Source: Charina bottae (taxonomy: Eukaryota > Chordata > Lepidosauria > Squamata > Charinaidae). From it: DNA of 64,000 nt. Below are positions 22,390-33,006 of the stretch, one piece after another (positions within the stretch are counted from its first letter, which is position 1; every line of letters begins with the position of its first letter). The notes under the pieces were generated by a model. It worked only from the letters and a program-made list of their open reading frames with translations, was not told the DNA's origin and searched no databases. The stretch is taken from positions 95,407,501 to 95,471,500 of the forward strand of contig JALMGJ010000001.1 of assembly GCA_023362775.1 (NCBI GenBank). The letters are read 5' to 3'. The position numbers and the translations under genes are program-made.

Positions 22390-22505
22390 AGTGTTTCTCA
22401 ACCTCAGCAACTTTAAGATGCGTGGACTTCAACTCCCAGAATTCCCCAGCCAATTCTGGGAGTTGAAGTCCACGCATCTTAAACTTGTCAAGTTTGAAAA
22501 AAACT
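22390..22505. mobile_element. fold-back MITE (degenerate ends)
   Basis: An imperfect palindrome with arms GTGGACTTCAACTCCCAGAA and its complement about a short AATTCCCCAGCC loop. The outer end GTGTTTCTCAACC belongs to the family seen at 25989, 31794, 32540, 43137 and 46110, but its right end is decayed. Confidence 0.65.
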
Positions 22506-23233
22506 GTTAGAGCCACAAATCCCTCATTGTGAGTTCCTTTGCTTCCTGCCTGTGCAAGCCTTTTTAATTTTCTAGTTGTTTTTTTTTTCCTTCCAGGGCT
22601 GAGCTGAGTATGCCCGGGTGATAGCTGTTGTGTTGCTGGCATGTGTCCAGAGGATTTCTCTAATAGGTGCTTCCCCAGCGCAATAATGGGCTGGTTTCAC
22701 ATCACTTTAGTCAAGCTAGTCATGACTGATTTTACCCACTATCTGATGTTACAGTGAGTCATATTGTAGTTGGTTTCTTTGTCATTTAGCATGATGTGTG
22801 AATCCAATTGTGGTTTCTCAATTGTGGGTCTTTTCTTGGGGTGGACTCGACCATCACATTAAGCCAAAAACAAACAAACCATGTTATGTTATATGTGAAC
22901 CAGCCAATGGAATGTGTGACTTACGTCATCTGGATCCTAACTGTTTTGTTGTAAATGCTGAGAATACATGTATATACAAAGTAAATTTGTAACAGTGCTT
23001 GTTTAACATTCTTTTTATCGTTGTTTTCCGTTATATTATAAAAAGTGAATTACAATATCATATGCAGATACAGTACCCTTCACAAATACAGTGAAGGTCT
23101 TGCGTAGAACAGTGTTACTGGGAATGAGAACAGGATTTAATAGATAGGAGGGAATTCACTGTCCTAAGTACTAACTGATAGAAAAAGGACCAGGATACAC
23201 ACGTGATATGTTGGCTTCCCTCTTGGATTTCAG
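22506..23233. other. FSIP2 intron, no recognised gene
   Basis: Ordinary intronic sequence. It contains words such as AGCATGATGTGTGAA and ATGTTATATGTGAACC resembling the element at 39272-39344, but no clear boundaries. Confidence 0.4.
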
Positions 23234-23488
23234 GCTGTCTGCAGAAACTCGTTCCAAAGCCTGACAAAGCCAGACATCACAAGAGTGGAACTCCTGAAGG
23301 ATGTGGAGAGCAAGCAAGACCTCATCATTCGCCTGGTAGCACATGACATTGACGAGCATAACCACCCTGAAAGGCAGGCTCTCGACGATACTGACAGCGA
23401 TGAGGAGGAACAAGTACTGACGGAGCACAAATCTCTTTTCTTTGAGGTTCCAGTTTTTCATCCACAACATGAAAGTACCATAACATCA
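23234..23488 (+). CDS. FSIP2: FSIP2 exon, conserved C-terminal region
   Basis: The acceptor GATTTCAG ends at 23233 and the donor TCA|GTAAGC begins at 23489. The exon is 255 bp, phase 0 to 0, matching the phase 0 end of the giant exon. It encodes NSFQSLTKPDITRVELLKDV, then a stretch with LIIRLVAHDIDE, an acidic DTDSDEEEQ run and FFEVPVFHPQHES. This is the most conserved-looking FSIP2 C-terminal block I recall. Earlier GT sites (23414, 23447) are also in phase 0 but weaker. It lies 8.7 kb from the previous exon because the intron is filled with transposons. Confidence 0.85.
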
Positions 23489-24324
23489 GTAAGCAAATAG
23501 TCTTACTATTTATCGCAGGATAATTCCTGTGGGCAAACTTGCATGTAGGTGATTCACAACAGGGGCTTTAAGAGATCCGCTGTAAGAATGCGTTCTATGT
23601 TGGCCCTTCTCATGCCAAAGAGGTTCCATCTCAGATGCAATTCACATGCCCTCCACCCCGTTATTTTTGCAAATGGAGAAAAGCTGCCTTTTTTGTGTGC
23701 GTTGCACCGTTTCCAGTTTTGCCAGGGGGCTCCTGCTGTGGTTCTGCAGCTCATGGGGACAGTCTGTTTTCTAGCTGGAGGAAATTCTTGCCTTGCTTCC
23801 TTCCCAGTTCTTGGGAAATATCCACCCCTTATACAGCAATTGCAATGAAGCTTTGGCCTCTGCCATCCCTATTAGAGCTTAATTTCCTGAAATTTCCAGT
23901 GTCTTGTTTGTATGCGATTTAAAAAAAATTTCTTCCTTCATTCTCCACCCCCTCCAAAGTATCTGGCAAACATTGTTTTGGTTACAGCTTTTGTTAAAAG
24001 TGTTTGGATGCAAATTTGCCAGTATGAAGCCGTGCTGTCTCTGCATAAGTGTCTTTTCACAGAAAAAAGAAATTCACAGGAAGTGGGTTTCATGGGCAGG
24101 AAGCTATGATGGACTGGAACACGCCAATAAAGAGCCAATAAAAATATTTGGCCTAACAGGTTCTTAAGGTCCATAGAACAGAGACTGACAACCACTGCAA
24201 ATGCCAGGCACCATCACAGGACCTCTCACCCCTAAAAATTGCTGGAAATCTCAAATCTCATGCAAGATCACCAATATCTTGAGACTGTTACATATTCCTA
24301 TGAATACCATATTTACTTATTGTG

Positions 24325-24690
24325 TTTATTATTTATTAAACAAATTCATACGGCCGCCCAACTCACATGGGGTGACTCCAGGCAGCTTACAGAATTAAAA
24401 TCCACAATACAAAACCCCATCAACCCCCCACCCCTGTGGCAACCACAACCACAATCAAATCAGCCATTTGATAGGCTCTGTATCGACCTGGGGTCCCCAG
24501 GCCCGCTGACAGAACCATGTCTTCAGGGTCTTCTGGAAAAGCATCAAGGTGGGGGCCAATCTTATCTCCGGGGAATGATATTCCATAGGGAGGGAGCCAC
24601 CGTGGCGAAAGCCCTTTTTCGTGGTCCCATTATGGCTGACCTCTGTTCTAGAGAAGTCCAATTGAGGAATCACAGATTTTAATATAGTTG
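24325..24690 (-). mobile_element. LINE 3' end of CR1/L2 type with ORF2 C-terminal remnant
   Basis: Minus-strand sequence encodes a fragment with GGSLPMEYHSPEIRLAPTLM and FQKTLKTWF, matching the typical CR1/L2 ORF2 C-terminus (RLAPTL..F...LKT). It continues into GTAAGCTGCCTGGAGTC and GGGCGGCCGTATGAATTTG and ends in an AATAAATAAT tail, the usual reptilian LINE 3' end. Old and frameshifted. Confidence 0.65.
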
Positions 24691-24971
24691 GTACAACAAA
24701 AGTCTGACAAGAATAATATCTTTATTGGGTCACAAGCTTCTACAGAGTCCTTTTGGTGCATAATGTGCTATTTTCAGTCAGAAGGAATATTTTAGATATA
24801 AAGGGCACAGCCACCCAGCTGCATGAACGCACCCACACATACACACACAGCAGAAAGGGAGAAACTGGGGGGAAAAAATTTTCATCATACCACAGTCTCC
24901 ATAAAACCGATACTTTGTGATCAAAGTGGGCCCAATGGTTTTGAGACCCCTCTCTTCTCATTCTAAAGCAG

Positions 24972-25133
24972 CACAGCCTACACAGGTCCCTCACAGCAAA
25001 GGGATCCATCTGGAAAAGGGACGGGTCGCCATCTTCAAGTTTGTCCAGCGCCAGTGTCGGAGGTGGGCTCTCCAGAGATAAGAAAGATGACCCTCCTCTT
25101 TCATCCCTGCCTCTGGCAAACCGTGTACATGAG
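24972..25133 (+). CDS. FSIP2: FSIP2 C-terminal exon
   Basis: A good polypyrimidine tract (CTCTCTTCTCATTCTAAAGCAG) precedes 24972; using the AG three bases earlier (start 24969) adds one Gln and keeps phase. The donor is GAG|GTAAGG at 25134. The exon is phase 0 to 0 and encodes a basic, serine-rich stretch including SPSSSLSSASVGGG and a following DKKDDPP segment. Both neighbours are phase 0 here, which supports this acceptor over closer AGs that put a stop in frame. Confidence 0.72.
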
Positions 25134-25780
25134 GTAAGGCAAAGGAAGAGCTTCTCTTGTTTATCTAGGACTCAGATTATCTATCTTTCTCTCCATCTTT
25201 TTGAAGAAAAACTAGATGTGTTTCGTCTTTTGGCCGCTTAGCTAAATATGCCCTGTTCAATTTCCCTTCTTTTTTAAGCATTGCTTCATGGGGCGCCCCC
25301 CTCCCAGGCAACTGGGGCCTTGATGTGGTGGCAGGCTTAGTCACTACCGTGACCTTGAGGATGACCCTGATGGGAGTGTGAGCTCCTGGCAGGCTCACCT
25401 TTGCTGGCAAGGCCATAAGGGCAGGGGGAAGCTAAGGGGAATTTGCCACAGAGGTGAGGGCAAGGGGGCTCTGCTAAGATGAGGGAAGCTGGCTCCCTTA
25501 GGAGAAAAACACCACCACCAAAATGAAAACTGGAAGAAGCAAAAGAGGAGCTATAGATTGTTGCTGGAGATAGGTTAAGATGGCGAGTGTTTCTCCATGC
25601 AGGGGTCAAGCCCAACCATGGCATGGGACTAATAAACCAACCTGTTGGACACAGTTTTGAGAGAAATGGCTTGTTACTTTTAAAAGTAAAAATAAAATGT
25701 TTCTGCTTTCCAAATGAAGCACTGGCTGGGGGGTTGAGAACCCTGAGGTGATAACAGGAATTTTCCTTTTTTCCCCCTAG

Positions 25781-25881
25781 GCTGCCGCCTCTTCCCCTTG
25801 TTCTCTTGTCACTGAAACAGGCCAGAGCACCCCGTGTAAGTCCTTGCAGCCTAGTGTGCAATCTGCACAGGCCACCAAGAG
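25781..25881 (+). CDS. FSIP2: FSIP2 C-terminal exon
   Basis: A strong acceptor (TTTTCCTTTTTTCCCCCTAG) ends at 25780 and a strong donor AGAG|GTAAGG begins at 25882. The exon is 101 bp, phase 0 to 2, and encodes AAASSPCSLVTETGQSTPC and a Gln/Ser-rich remainder ending ATK plus two bases. A low-complexity linker is expected for this part of the protein; support is splice sites and phase rather than sequence conservation. Confidence 0.7.
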
Positions 25882-25988
25882 GTAAGGATTTGCGGGCTGG
25901 TTAGGCCTGTAAAGTGGTTTGGAAGATTGCTTTCCCAACACAGTCTTTAGAGGAAGTCCTGAGGTGCTGCTTTTTCTAGGATCTGTAG

Positions 25989-26118
25989 CAGTGTTTCTCA
26001 ACCTCGGTGACTTTAAGATGTGTGGACTTCAAGTCCCAGAATTAATTCTGGGAATAAGAATGTAATTCCAGGAGTTGAAGTCCACACATCTTAAGGTCGC
26101 CGAGGTTGAGAAACACTG
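25989..26118. mobile_element. fold-back hAT-like MITE
   Basis: TIR CAGTGTTTCTCAACCTCGG and its inverted copy enclose complementary arms around GTGGACTTCAAGTCCCAGAA. Flanks ATCTGTAG and ATCTATAG look like an 8-bp duplication with one change. Confidence 0.78.
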
Positions 26119-26898
26119 ATCTATAGGATGCCATCTGGCAGTGCCAAGCAGACAGGTTTTCTTTGTGATGACAGACACCGCTCTGAACAGTTCACATGCC
26201 TGCACATACACACACCCAATATGTGAGTGGCACCTACTTGTGAATGGTTTTTATCCCCTCAGCCCATCTATTTCAAATGTTACTATATTGAATGTTTTAA
26301 TTGTTACAATTATTGAACACTGCCAGTTCACACAGCCTCCTTGCCCTGGCACAAGGATGGCCCACTCACTATTTCCTGAGCACAAGCCTCTGCCTGTATC
26401 TCAGTGTCCGCCTGCAGTTGAGGCAGCCTGAGGACAAACTGCTATGCTCTGGAAGTGGTGTTTTCCCTCCTATTCCACCTCAGCATGCTGGGTGCAGGCA
26501 ATATCAAGCACCCTGATGTGCTTCAGGGAGGTGGCCTGAAATGATGCACTCCATGCTAGCAATCCTGTGGCTGCAGCCGGTCCTGCTGGTTTCCTGTGGG
26601 ATCTGTGATGGTATGTGGGAAAGACTTTGGGAGACTGAGCAGAGAGACGTTGCCAAGGGAATGGTCAGCTAAGAGCCTGCAAGTGGATAGTGGGAGGGGC
26701 AAGAGGCTCAGAAGGGACCCTCCCTAGTTTCTCAGGCTGCAAAAGGAGACCGGGGGTGGGGGTGGGGAAGAACTGTACTTCCAGACTTGCAAGATCCTGT
26801 CCACGTATTTTTACAATAAAGTAGAAGTAGCTCATCTGGTTGTGATTCCTATCTGGTTTACGCCGGGAGGCCAACAGGATCACACCTTTCAGTTTGGT

Positions 26899-27181
26899 GT
26901 CTATGAAGGTTCTCAGTCATCCAGGTGGAATTGTCTGTAGCTTGAATCATGTCAACTGGATTTCTATTTTCTCAGTGGAAACGTTTCGCTCCTTATCCAA
27001 GGAGCTTCTTCAGTCTGAGCAAAGTTAGTAAGGGAATCCTTAAATATGTTTCTAGGTGGCTGTGTGACCTTGCACCTGGGGCTAGGTCATGGTTATTTTG
27101 AGATGTTTATTTCCAAGTCCCTTTATCATCCAAAGGAGGATCATTAAGATTACCTTGCTGTTGATGAGATTGCGAAATGGT
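26899..27181 (-). mobile_element. Penelope-like element terminal fragment
   Basis: Begins GTCTATGAAGGTTCTCAGTC and ends near GATTGCGAAATGG; it matches the outer part of the other PLE copies. A 14-bp duplication CCTTTCAGTTTGGT flanks it (26885-26898 and 27182-27195). Unlike the other copies it is not palindromic. It lies in the FSIP2 intron between exons 25781-25881 and 28736-28764. Confidence 0.82.
26967..27024 (-). ncRNA. hammerhead-like ribozyme motif in PLE
   Basis: Minus strand: CTGAAGA, stem II CTCCTT/AAGGAG, GAAA, CGTTTC. Stem I pairs TTTGCTCAGA with TC-(CAC)-TGAGAAAA, giving two plus four plus three pairs around a bulge and one mismatch. This is one of the best-formed copies. Confidence 0.6.
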
Positions 27182-27195
27182 CCTTTCAGTTTGGT

Positions 27196-28735
27196 CTTTT
27201 CCTGCTTTTCAATCCTTTTTTGGCTGCAAAGGTAATCAAAACTTTGGTTTCTGCAGTCACGTTCTTTTCTTGTTTGAATTGGTTAGTTGACTGGTAGACC
27301 TGAAGCGTGCAAAGCTGTGAAACTGATTAGCCCATACCTGCACATGTAATTGAAAGGACTTTGGGGGTACACTTCTGTAGCCTGCCTGGCAGGGAATTCC
27401 CTTCCCAGTGGCCACTTCTTCCAGGGAAGCCCTGGCTCCTCACTTCCTCTCCTCACATTATGCTGTTAGGCTCCCACATTGATCCTCATACCCTTTCTCA
27501 AGCTCCAGCTCTTCACCAGCACTTATCCACTGGCTGCTTCTTGGCTGTACAAATCCTAAAAGCCTAACTCTTTGCTGCCCCCTAGTGGCCAGTAGGTCAA
27601 GTCAACAGGTTGACCCGTTCTTTCAAGAATTGAAAAAAAAAATGCAGTTCATGGAGTAACCACAGCTTTGTGCATTGGAGGAGGCTTTTCACATACTAGA
27701 AGATGTTGAGCAGGGCTGGAAATTAAGCCGAGGGAGCCCTCCATTAGCACCCTTAGAATGTTGTGCGTTAAAGCTGTATGGACGGGAGGGAAGACTAGAA
27801 TTGTTCCAGATATGCAGTGGGGGCATGCTTGGTACGGAGATAATAGAGTGGCATGATTCCTGGCTAGGTCCCAGATGGCGGGTGGGGAGAATGACAAAGA
27901 AGTACATCCTTACTTGTCACAAGGCTCATCCTGGTTTTGAGCGGGCAGGAGGAATGGGCTGCTGCCAAACTGAGCTACAGGTGGAAGAGAAGTGTAACCA
28001 GGCCTCTCAAGGGCTTCATAGAGAAGGCAGACAGGGGGCTCAAACACTGGTTCAGCTCTCAGTGTCATCCCTTCCTCTGCGCTTCACAGTGTCTGCTTTG
28101 CCCTGTTTTAGTTTATTCAAAGCGGCACAGAGGTATGATTAATCCCTTTATAGTCCACACTATAATAAAACAAAAAGCAAGCATTTTAATTTTGGTAGAT
28201 AAATAAATAAATTACGTGCTGTTTGAATTAGTTTCTTTTACTAGTCCTGAATCTCCAGCTTCACTGGATGATCTCAAGTTCTAGAATTACAAATAAAAGG
28301 AGAAAAATTTGGATGTATCTGGTTTGCGCAGACTATGAGTACTTCAACATGCTTTAATGAGGACTTCAAATTAGCTTGCTAGTGCTTTGGAACAACGCAA
28401 GTGGTGAAAGCAGAAAGACACTGACAAAGCTGCAGCTCATCATCTGGCTCATGTAACATTCCACCATGTGGAAGGGAACTGTTGTAAACTTCTACATGCA
28501 ATCTAACATTTACAAAAACTAGAGGTAGAAAGGTAAATTTTTCAGCAGTAGAGCCATTCAGACAACTGTCTTAATCAATGGTACTATGCATACTATTTCC
28601 ACATAGGAAATAGCCTTATCTTCCCTGAGGCCTTGATTTAGAAGGGAGTGCCTCCAGGCAATTGAAAATATGGTGTGGCTGGAGGGAAACAGTGACATTT
28701 TTGTTTCTTCATTTGTTATTTCGCTTGTTTTTCAG
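27196..28735. other. FSIP2 intron, nothing recognised
   Basis: No repeat boundaries, splice-consistent exon or RNA gene were recognised. A 155-codon plus frame (27675-28142) has no splice or family support. Confidence 0.4.
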
Positions 28736-28764
28736 TGATGAAGAAGATGCATCAGTTGAAAAAG
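28736..28764 (+). CDS. FSIP2: FSIP2 29-bp micro-exon
   Basis: A pyrimidine-rich acceptor (CGCTTGTTTTTCAG) ends at 28735 and AAAAAG|GTGACT begins the donor at 28765. The first T completes a serine codon from the previous exon, and the exon reads DEEDASVEK plus one base (phase 2 to 1). Both phases fit the neighbours, which is the main argument for so short an exon. It is too short to appear as an open reading frame on its own. Confidence 0.62.
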
Positions 28765-28906
28765 GTGACTATCAGAACTGATTTGAAAGAGTTAAATGCC
28801 ATCTCAATATTGTGTGCTGTTTTTTGTCATCTTTAAACAGAGGTGGGCAACATGTGGTCTCAAAGTCACATGCAGCCTAAAAGGTCCTTTTTTGTGGCAT
28901 TAGGGC

Positions 28907-29152
28907 AGAGCTTTCCAAACTTTTTATGTTGGTGACACACTTTTTAGACATGCATCATTTCGCAACACACTCTTACAGCAGGGCACAAGGCAGGCACTAG
29001 GACCTGTGCGGAATCACAGCAGGTTTGGAGGCAGCCAGGCACTAGGACCTGCGCAGAATCCTGGCAGGGCTCAGAGGCAGCAGCAGCCACGACACACCCA
29101 GACATGCAGCCGACACACTAACGTGTCCCGACACACAGTTTGGAAAGCTCTG
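28907..29152 (+). mobile_element. hAT-like MITE
   Basis: TIRs CAGAGCTTTCCAAAC / GTTTGGAAAGCTCTG with perfect 8-bp duplication CATTAGGG (28899-28906 and 29153-29160). The core has the GACACACTTTTTAGACATGC and GGCACAAGGCAGGCACTAGG words shared by the family. Located in the FSIP2 intron just after the 29-bp micro-exon. Confidence 0.88.
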
Positions 29153-29625
29153 CATTAGGGACTCTTCCAGCTGTGCCATCAAATTTTAGCAATATAATTG
29201 CTCAAACTTGATGGCATGTTTTCCCCGTGTTCTGAGATGAGAAGCACTCAGAAATTGTCAGGTAAGTATTAAGAGAAAACAGTTAAGAATTTTCCCCCAA
29301 AGGAGAAAAAACAGAATATCCTCAGGTTATTTCGTAGCTCTGCTCCCTTTGCATTATCATCTACCCACTGTGCCTCACCTCCAAAATGTTAAGTGTGTCC
29401 ATCCCAGCCACCAAAATTTTGCTCATCTTTGTCTTAGTTGCAAGGCTCATATGAACACTTCCATGCTAAAAGAGCCTTCAGGCGAGTGAGGACTAAGATG
29501 CCCATGCTCTGTGGGCGGAGGAGTATGGAACTTCCCCCTCCCTCCCAAAACAGTAGGCAGACTATTCTTCCTTGAAAGCAGTGGGCTTAAATACTAACAG
29601 GGGCCTCTTCCCAATTTTGTTCCAG

Positions 29626-29678
29626 CTGTTGTTGGCATGCATCTTTCCCGGGATACAGAAGAGACAGCTGCCGTTGAG
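29626..29678 (+). CDS. FSIP2: FSIP2 short exon
   Basis: The acceptor CCAATTTTGTTCCAG ends at 29625 and the donor GAG|GTAAGG begins at 29679. The exon is 53 bp, phase 1 to 0, and encodes A-VVGMHLSRDTEETAAVE. The sequence SRDTEETAAVE followed by IT in the next exon fits my memory of the vertebrate FSIP2 tail. Confidence 0.7.
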
Positions 29679-30130
29679 GTAAGGTGATCTTAATGTTCAT
29701 AAAAATATCCTTGCCTTCCCCTTAGAAAAAAAGTCCTCTGGTCTGAGAGCTTTGTAAAAATGGCCCTTCGTAAATGCATTAGAAGGGGTATATGCTTCTA
29801 GCTCTGGTACTGAGTAAAAATCAAGGATGTAGGCAGAAACTAGCCGTCCATATTTTAGTTGGGTGAACCTAGATTCTATAGAGCTGTTGCCCATCTGGGC
29901 AGATAATATTTGATTTAGGACTACCAGACCTGGACTGCAAAAATCCAGATGACCACCATAAATGGCAGTAGTTAGTTTTCTTTATCTCTTTACTGCCATC
30001 TAATGGTAGTTCAAAGATATGCAGTCCAGCTCTGATAAATTTGGCTAGCTGGACCAAGAGTCTGAATAAATTTAAAGTAGAAGTGACATGTGTCCTTATT
30101 ATCTCCTGATTTTTTTTTCTGCTTCTGCAG

Positions 30131-30194
30131 ATTACCTCTTTCTATCAGAACAAAAATACTGAAGTCCCAGACTCTGTTTCAGAAACAAAAACAG
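30131..30194 (+). CDS. FSIP2: FSIP2 short exon
   Basis: A strong acceptor TTTTTTTCTGCTTCTGCAG ends at 30130 and the donor ACAG|GTATGT begins at 30195. The exon is 64 bp, phase 0 to 1, encoding ITSFYQNKNTEVPDSVSE and then TKT. The single overhanging G joins the next exon to form Glu. Confidence 0.72.
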
Positions 30195-30660
30195 GTATGT
30201 GGTATGCTCCCAGTAACCTTTGCCTTTTTAACTCTGGTCAGAATCAGATAGGAGTGGAGCCTCTGAGCTGGGAAAAACTACCAGAACTCTCCTGGGGGTG
30301 TCTACTTTAGTAAGTTTTACGGTATGTTTCAGGGGGTCATTAAAAAAATTAGGCTCTGGACCCCAAATAGCTGGCAAGAGAAAAGCTACTCAGTGTTGCA
30401 TCTTTGACTAAGTCACTAGCCTGTGCTCTTGGAAGGGATCCTTTTATGCTTCTGAGTTGCCCTTTGTGTTGCTGCTGATTCAGCTGAATTACACCCATTC
30501 CTCATTTAGTGACTACCTCAGTTAGCAACCATTTGCAAATACAACAGTAATAAAAAACTCATTTTCTAACCAATGCGCACATTTATGACCAAATTTTGTG
30601 TGCATAGCTGTACAAGAGAACTTTATCTGAATGAGATAGTAGCAACCAATGATCTTTGCA

Positions 30661-30663
<3 letters not shown>

Positions 30664-30720
<57 letters not shown>
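30664..30720 (+). repeat. (CT)n microsatellite
   Basis: An uninterrupted CT run of 57 bp. The Arg-Glu and Ser-Leu frames across it are artefacts. Confidence 0.97.
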
Positions 30721-30723
<3 letters not shown>

Positions 30724-31793
30724 ACGTGTTCACTTACCAACCATTTTGCTTAACAACCTGGTCATTGTAACGGAACTCGGTCGCTAAAGGAGGAGTGGGT
30801 GTAATTGCCCTGAGAAGGATTTGTCAATTTGTTTCGCTATTTTGGATCAGGCTCCTTTTCCAAGCAGATGTATACTTAGAAAGTAAATCATGCAAGAACA
30901 AAAAGGTTGTAACCAGGAAAACTTAATTCTTACTTATTAGAAAAATTAAAATATCAAATATCCTTCTCTCAGAATTTAGGAAATAATGACCTATAGGCTG
31001 TATTCACAACACCAGCATAGATTAAAATCCAAAGGCAGCATTCGCATAAAATGCTTTGTTAATATTAACCTTGGTTAGGTTTGCAGAAGTGTATCATGTT
31101 GGTTGGACCTACCCTGCATAATGAGCTTATTATTAAATATATTGTGTGAACTCAAAAAGTGTGTTAGTGTAGGGCCACTATATCAGGGCTTTGAAAATCT
31201 GGATGACCACTAGCTACAAAGGGAAACAAAAACTCTTAACTCTAGTGCTTGTCTGGATTTAGTTCAGTAAGAAAGTTGAACTTGTGAGAATGCAGCTATA
31301 GTTTATTAATGCAAATTAAAAATAAAGCATATAGAAAGGGTATGAATGAGAAGAGTATACTCTTTTATATCCCTCAAGCAACCTTGTTAACAAACCAAGA
31401 ATATATGGACTTGATCAAAGCTGGACCATGCCATTTTTAAAAATCCTACTGTACTATCTAGCCTATTTAAATATTCAAATAATTAACTTGTAAGACAAAC
31501 CAGTATTATTCTTAAATTGCAGATGGGATGGCTAAGGTAAACTTTGAAAGATGGGATATCTTACCCACCCAACCCCAGAATTAACTATTGCTTTACATCA
31601 CCTTTTCATTGAACTGATGAAAACAAGTCAACTTGGCCTCATAAACAGTGATCAAGAATGGCTAAGAACAATCTTTGTCAGTCATTTCCTAAGAGAGGAA
31701 GTTCATCAGCAAGAAATTGATGTACTAATCCAGGTGGTATAGATAACAACATTCTGGCAGAACTGAGAGTTTGGCTCTCCTTTTTCTCTAAAG

Positions 31794-31928
31794 CAGCGTT
31801 TCTCAACCTTGGCAACTTTAAGAGGCGTGGACTTCAACTCCCAGAATTCCCCAGCCAGCATTGCTGGCTGGGGAATTCTGGGAGTTGAAGTCCACACCTC
31901 TTAAAGTTGCCAAGGTTGAGAAACGCTG
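31794..31928. mobile_element. fold-back hAT-like MITE
   Basis: A nearly perfect hairpin of two roughly 67-bp arms meeting at CCAGCCAGCATTGCTGGCTG. TIR CAGCGTTTCTCAACC, perfect 8-bp duplication CTCTAAAG (31786-31793 and 31929-31936). Arm identity suggests a recent insertion. Confidence 0.88.
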
Positions 31929-32539
31929 CTCTAAAGCTTTCTCCTGGGCTTCTAGGTAGACTCTAGCAGCCTTCCCCACTGGTACCTCCCAGATGGGTTG
32001 GACCTGCAGCCAAAGACTCTGCGGACAAGGAGGTGCAATCCCAACCCATCTGGGTGGCACCAGGCTGGAGAAAGTTGAGCCTCAAGATAATTCTTAATTT
32101 GTAGGAAAGCTTCTCTAAGCAAATAGTTCTGTAAATCAACAGGAAGCCTCTCTGACTGACCAACTTCTGCTAGTTATAGATGGTCTTACCATGCTTTGCT
32201 AAAAAGCATTTATAAAACACGTTGTTTCCCCCTCTGCCCCAACCACATTTCCTTTCCTTGCCTCATGCCTTTAATTTCTTTAGCTTACTCTTTCTTACTT
32301 TTTTGTGCTTTGCATAATCTTCCTTATCCTCAAAACAAATGGCGTGATGGGTAGGTGTGTATGTATGCATTCATTTTTTTTAATATCTTAAGGTAGCTTA
32401 CGGCATCCATAACAAACTAATGAAAAGAATGGGAGATTTAAAAAAAATCACAAAAATGAAAGTGAGATTTCAGGGGCTACTCAGGAGCCCAGTGGCCTAC
32501 TAATATGAGATCTTCATAGGACAGAAAGGCTGATCAGAG

Positions 32540-32680
32540 TAGTGTTTCTCAACCTTGGCAACTTTAGGATGTCTGGATTTCAACTTTCAGAATTCCCCAG
32601 CCAGCCAACCAAATGCTGGCTGGGGAATTCTGGAAGTTGAAGTCCAGACATCTTAAAGTTGCTAAGGTTGAGAAACACTG
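32540..32680. mobile_element. fold-back hAT-like MITE
   Basis: Hairpin with TAGTGTTTCTCAACCTTGG at one end and AGGTTGAGAAACACTG at the other. Flanks GATCAGAG and GATTAGAG form an 8-bp duplication with one change. It lies 108 bp before the FSIP2 terminal exon. Confidence 0.82.
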
Positions 32681-32788
32681 GATTAGAGAATTGCTCTTCT
32701 CTTTTACTTTTCCTAGTCTCTGTTCTAGTGCCACAATGACAGATTGAGGCATGCAAATCCATCACAAGAGCTCTGTTTCATTCCACAG

Positions 32789-32964
32789 AAGAAGAGGATG
32801 GAAAAGTCATTTCAACCACTAGCCCGGAGGGAAGTGTACTGCCCCGCCAACGATCTTCTGTGTTTGAGAAAGTCTCCACTGCTCTTTCAAGAGTTTTCTC
32901 TCGAACCTCAGCCAGCAACCTGACCCAATCCGCAACAGGTCAAGAGAAACCCCCAGGGGATTAG
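32789..32964 (+). CDS. FSIP2: FSIP2 terminal coding exon with stop
   Basis: The acceptor CTGTTTCATTCCACAG ends at 32788. Starting in phase 1 the exon encodes an acidic EEDGK segment, then SSVFEKVSTALSRVFSR and SNLTQSATGQ, and stops at TAG 32962-32964. The amphipathic basic helix close to the C-terminus looks like the end of FSIP2. Polyadenylation signals follow almost at once, consistent with a last exon. Confidence 0.82.
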
Positions 32965-32970
32965 GCCCCC

Positions 32971-33006
32971 AATAAAAATTCTTCTTTATATAGTTGAAAG
33001 AATAAA
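32971..33006 (+). terminator. FSIP2 polyadenylation signals
   Basis: AATAAA occurs at 32971-32976, six bases after the stop codon, and again at 33001-33006. The second is better placed for a normal short 3' UTR. Which one is used cannot be told from sequence. Confidence 0.6.

Noticed and set aside
24969..24971. Alternative FSIP2 exon start three bases earlier
   Set aside because: Equally in phase; the AG after the longer tract (24972) was preferred, but this NAGNAG choice cannot be settled from sequence.
30522..30770. Arg-Glu and Ser-Leu repeat frames
   Set aside because: Artefact of the (CT)n microsatellite.
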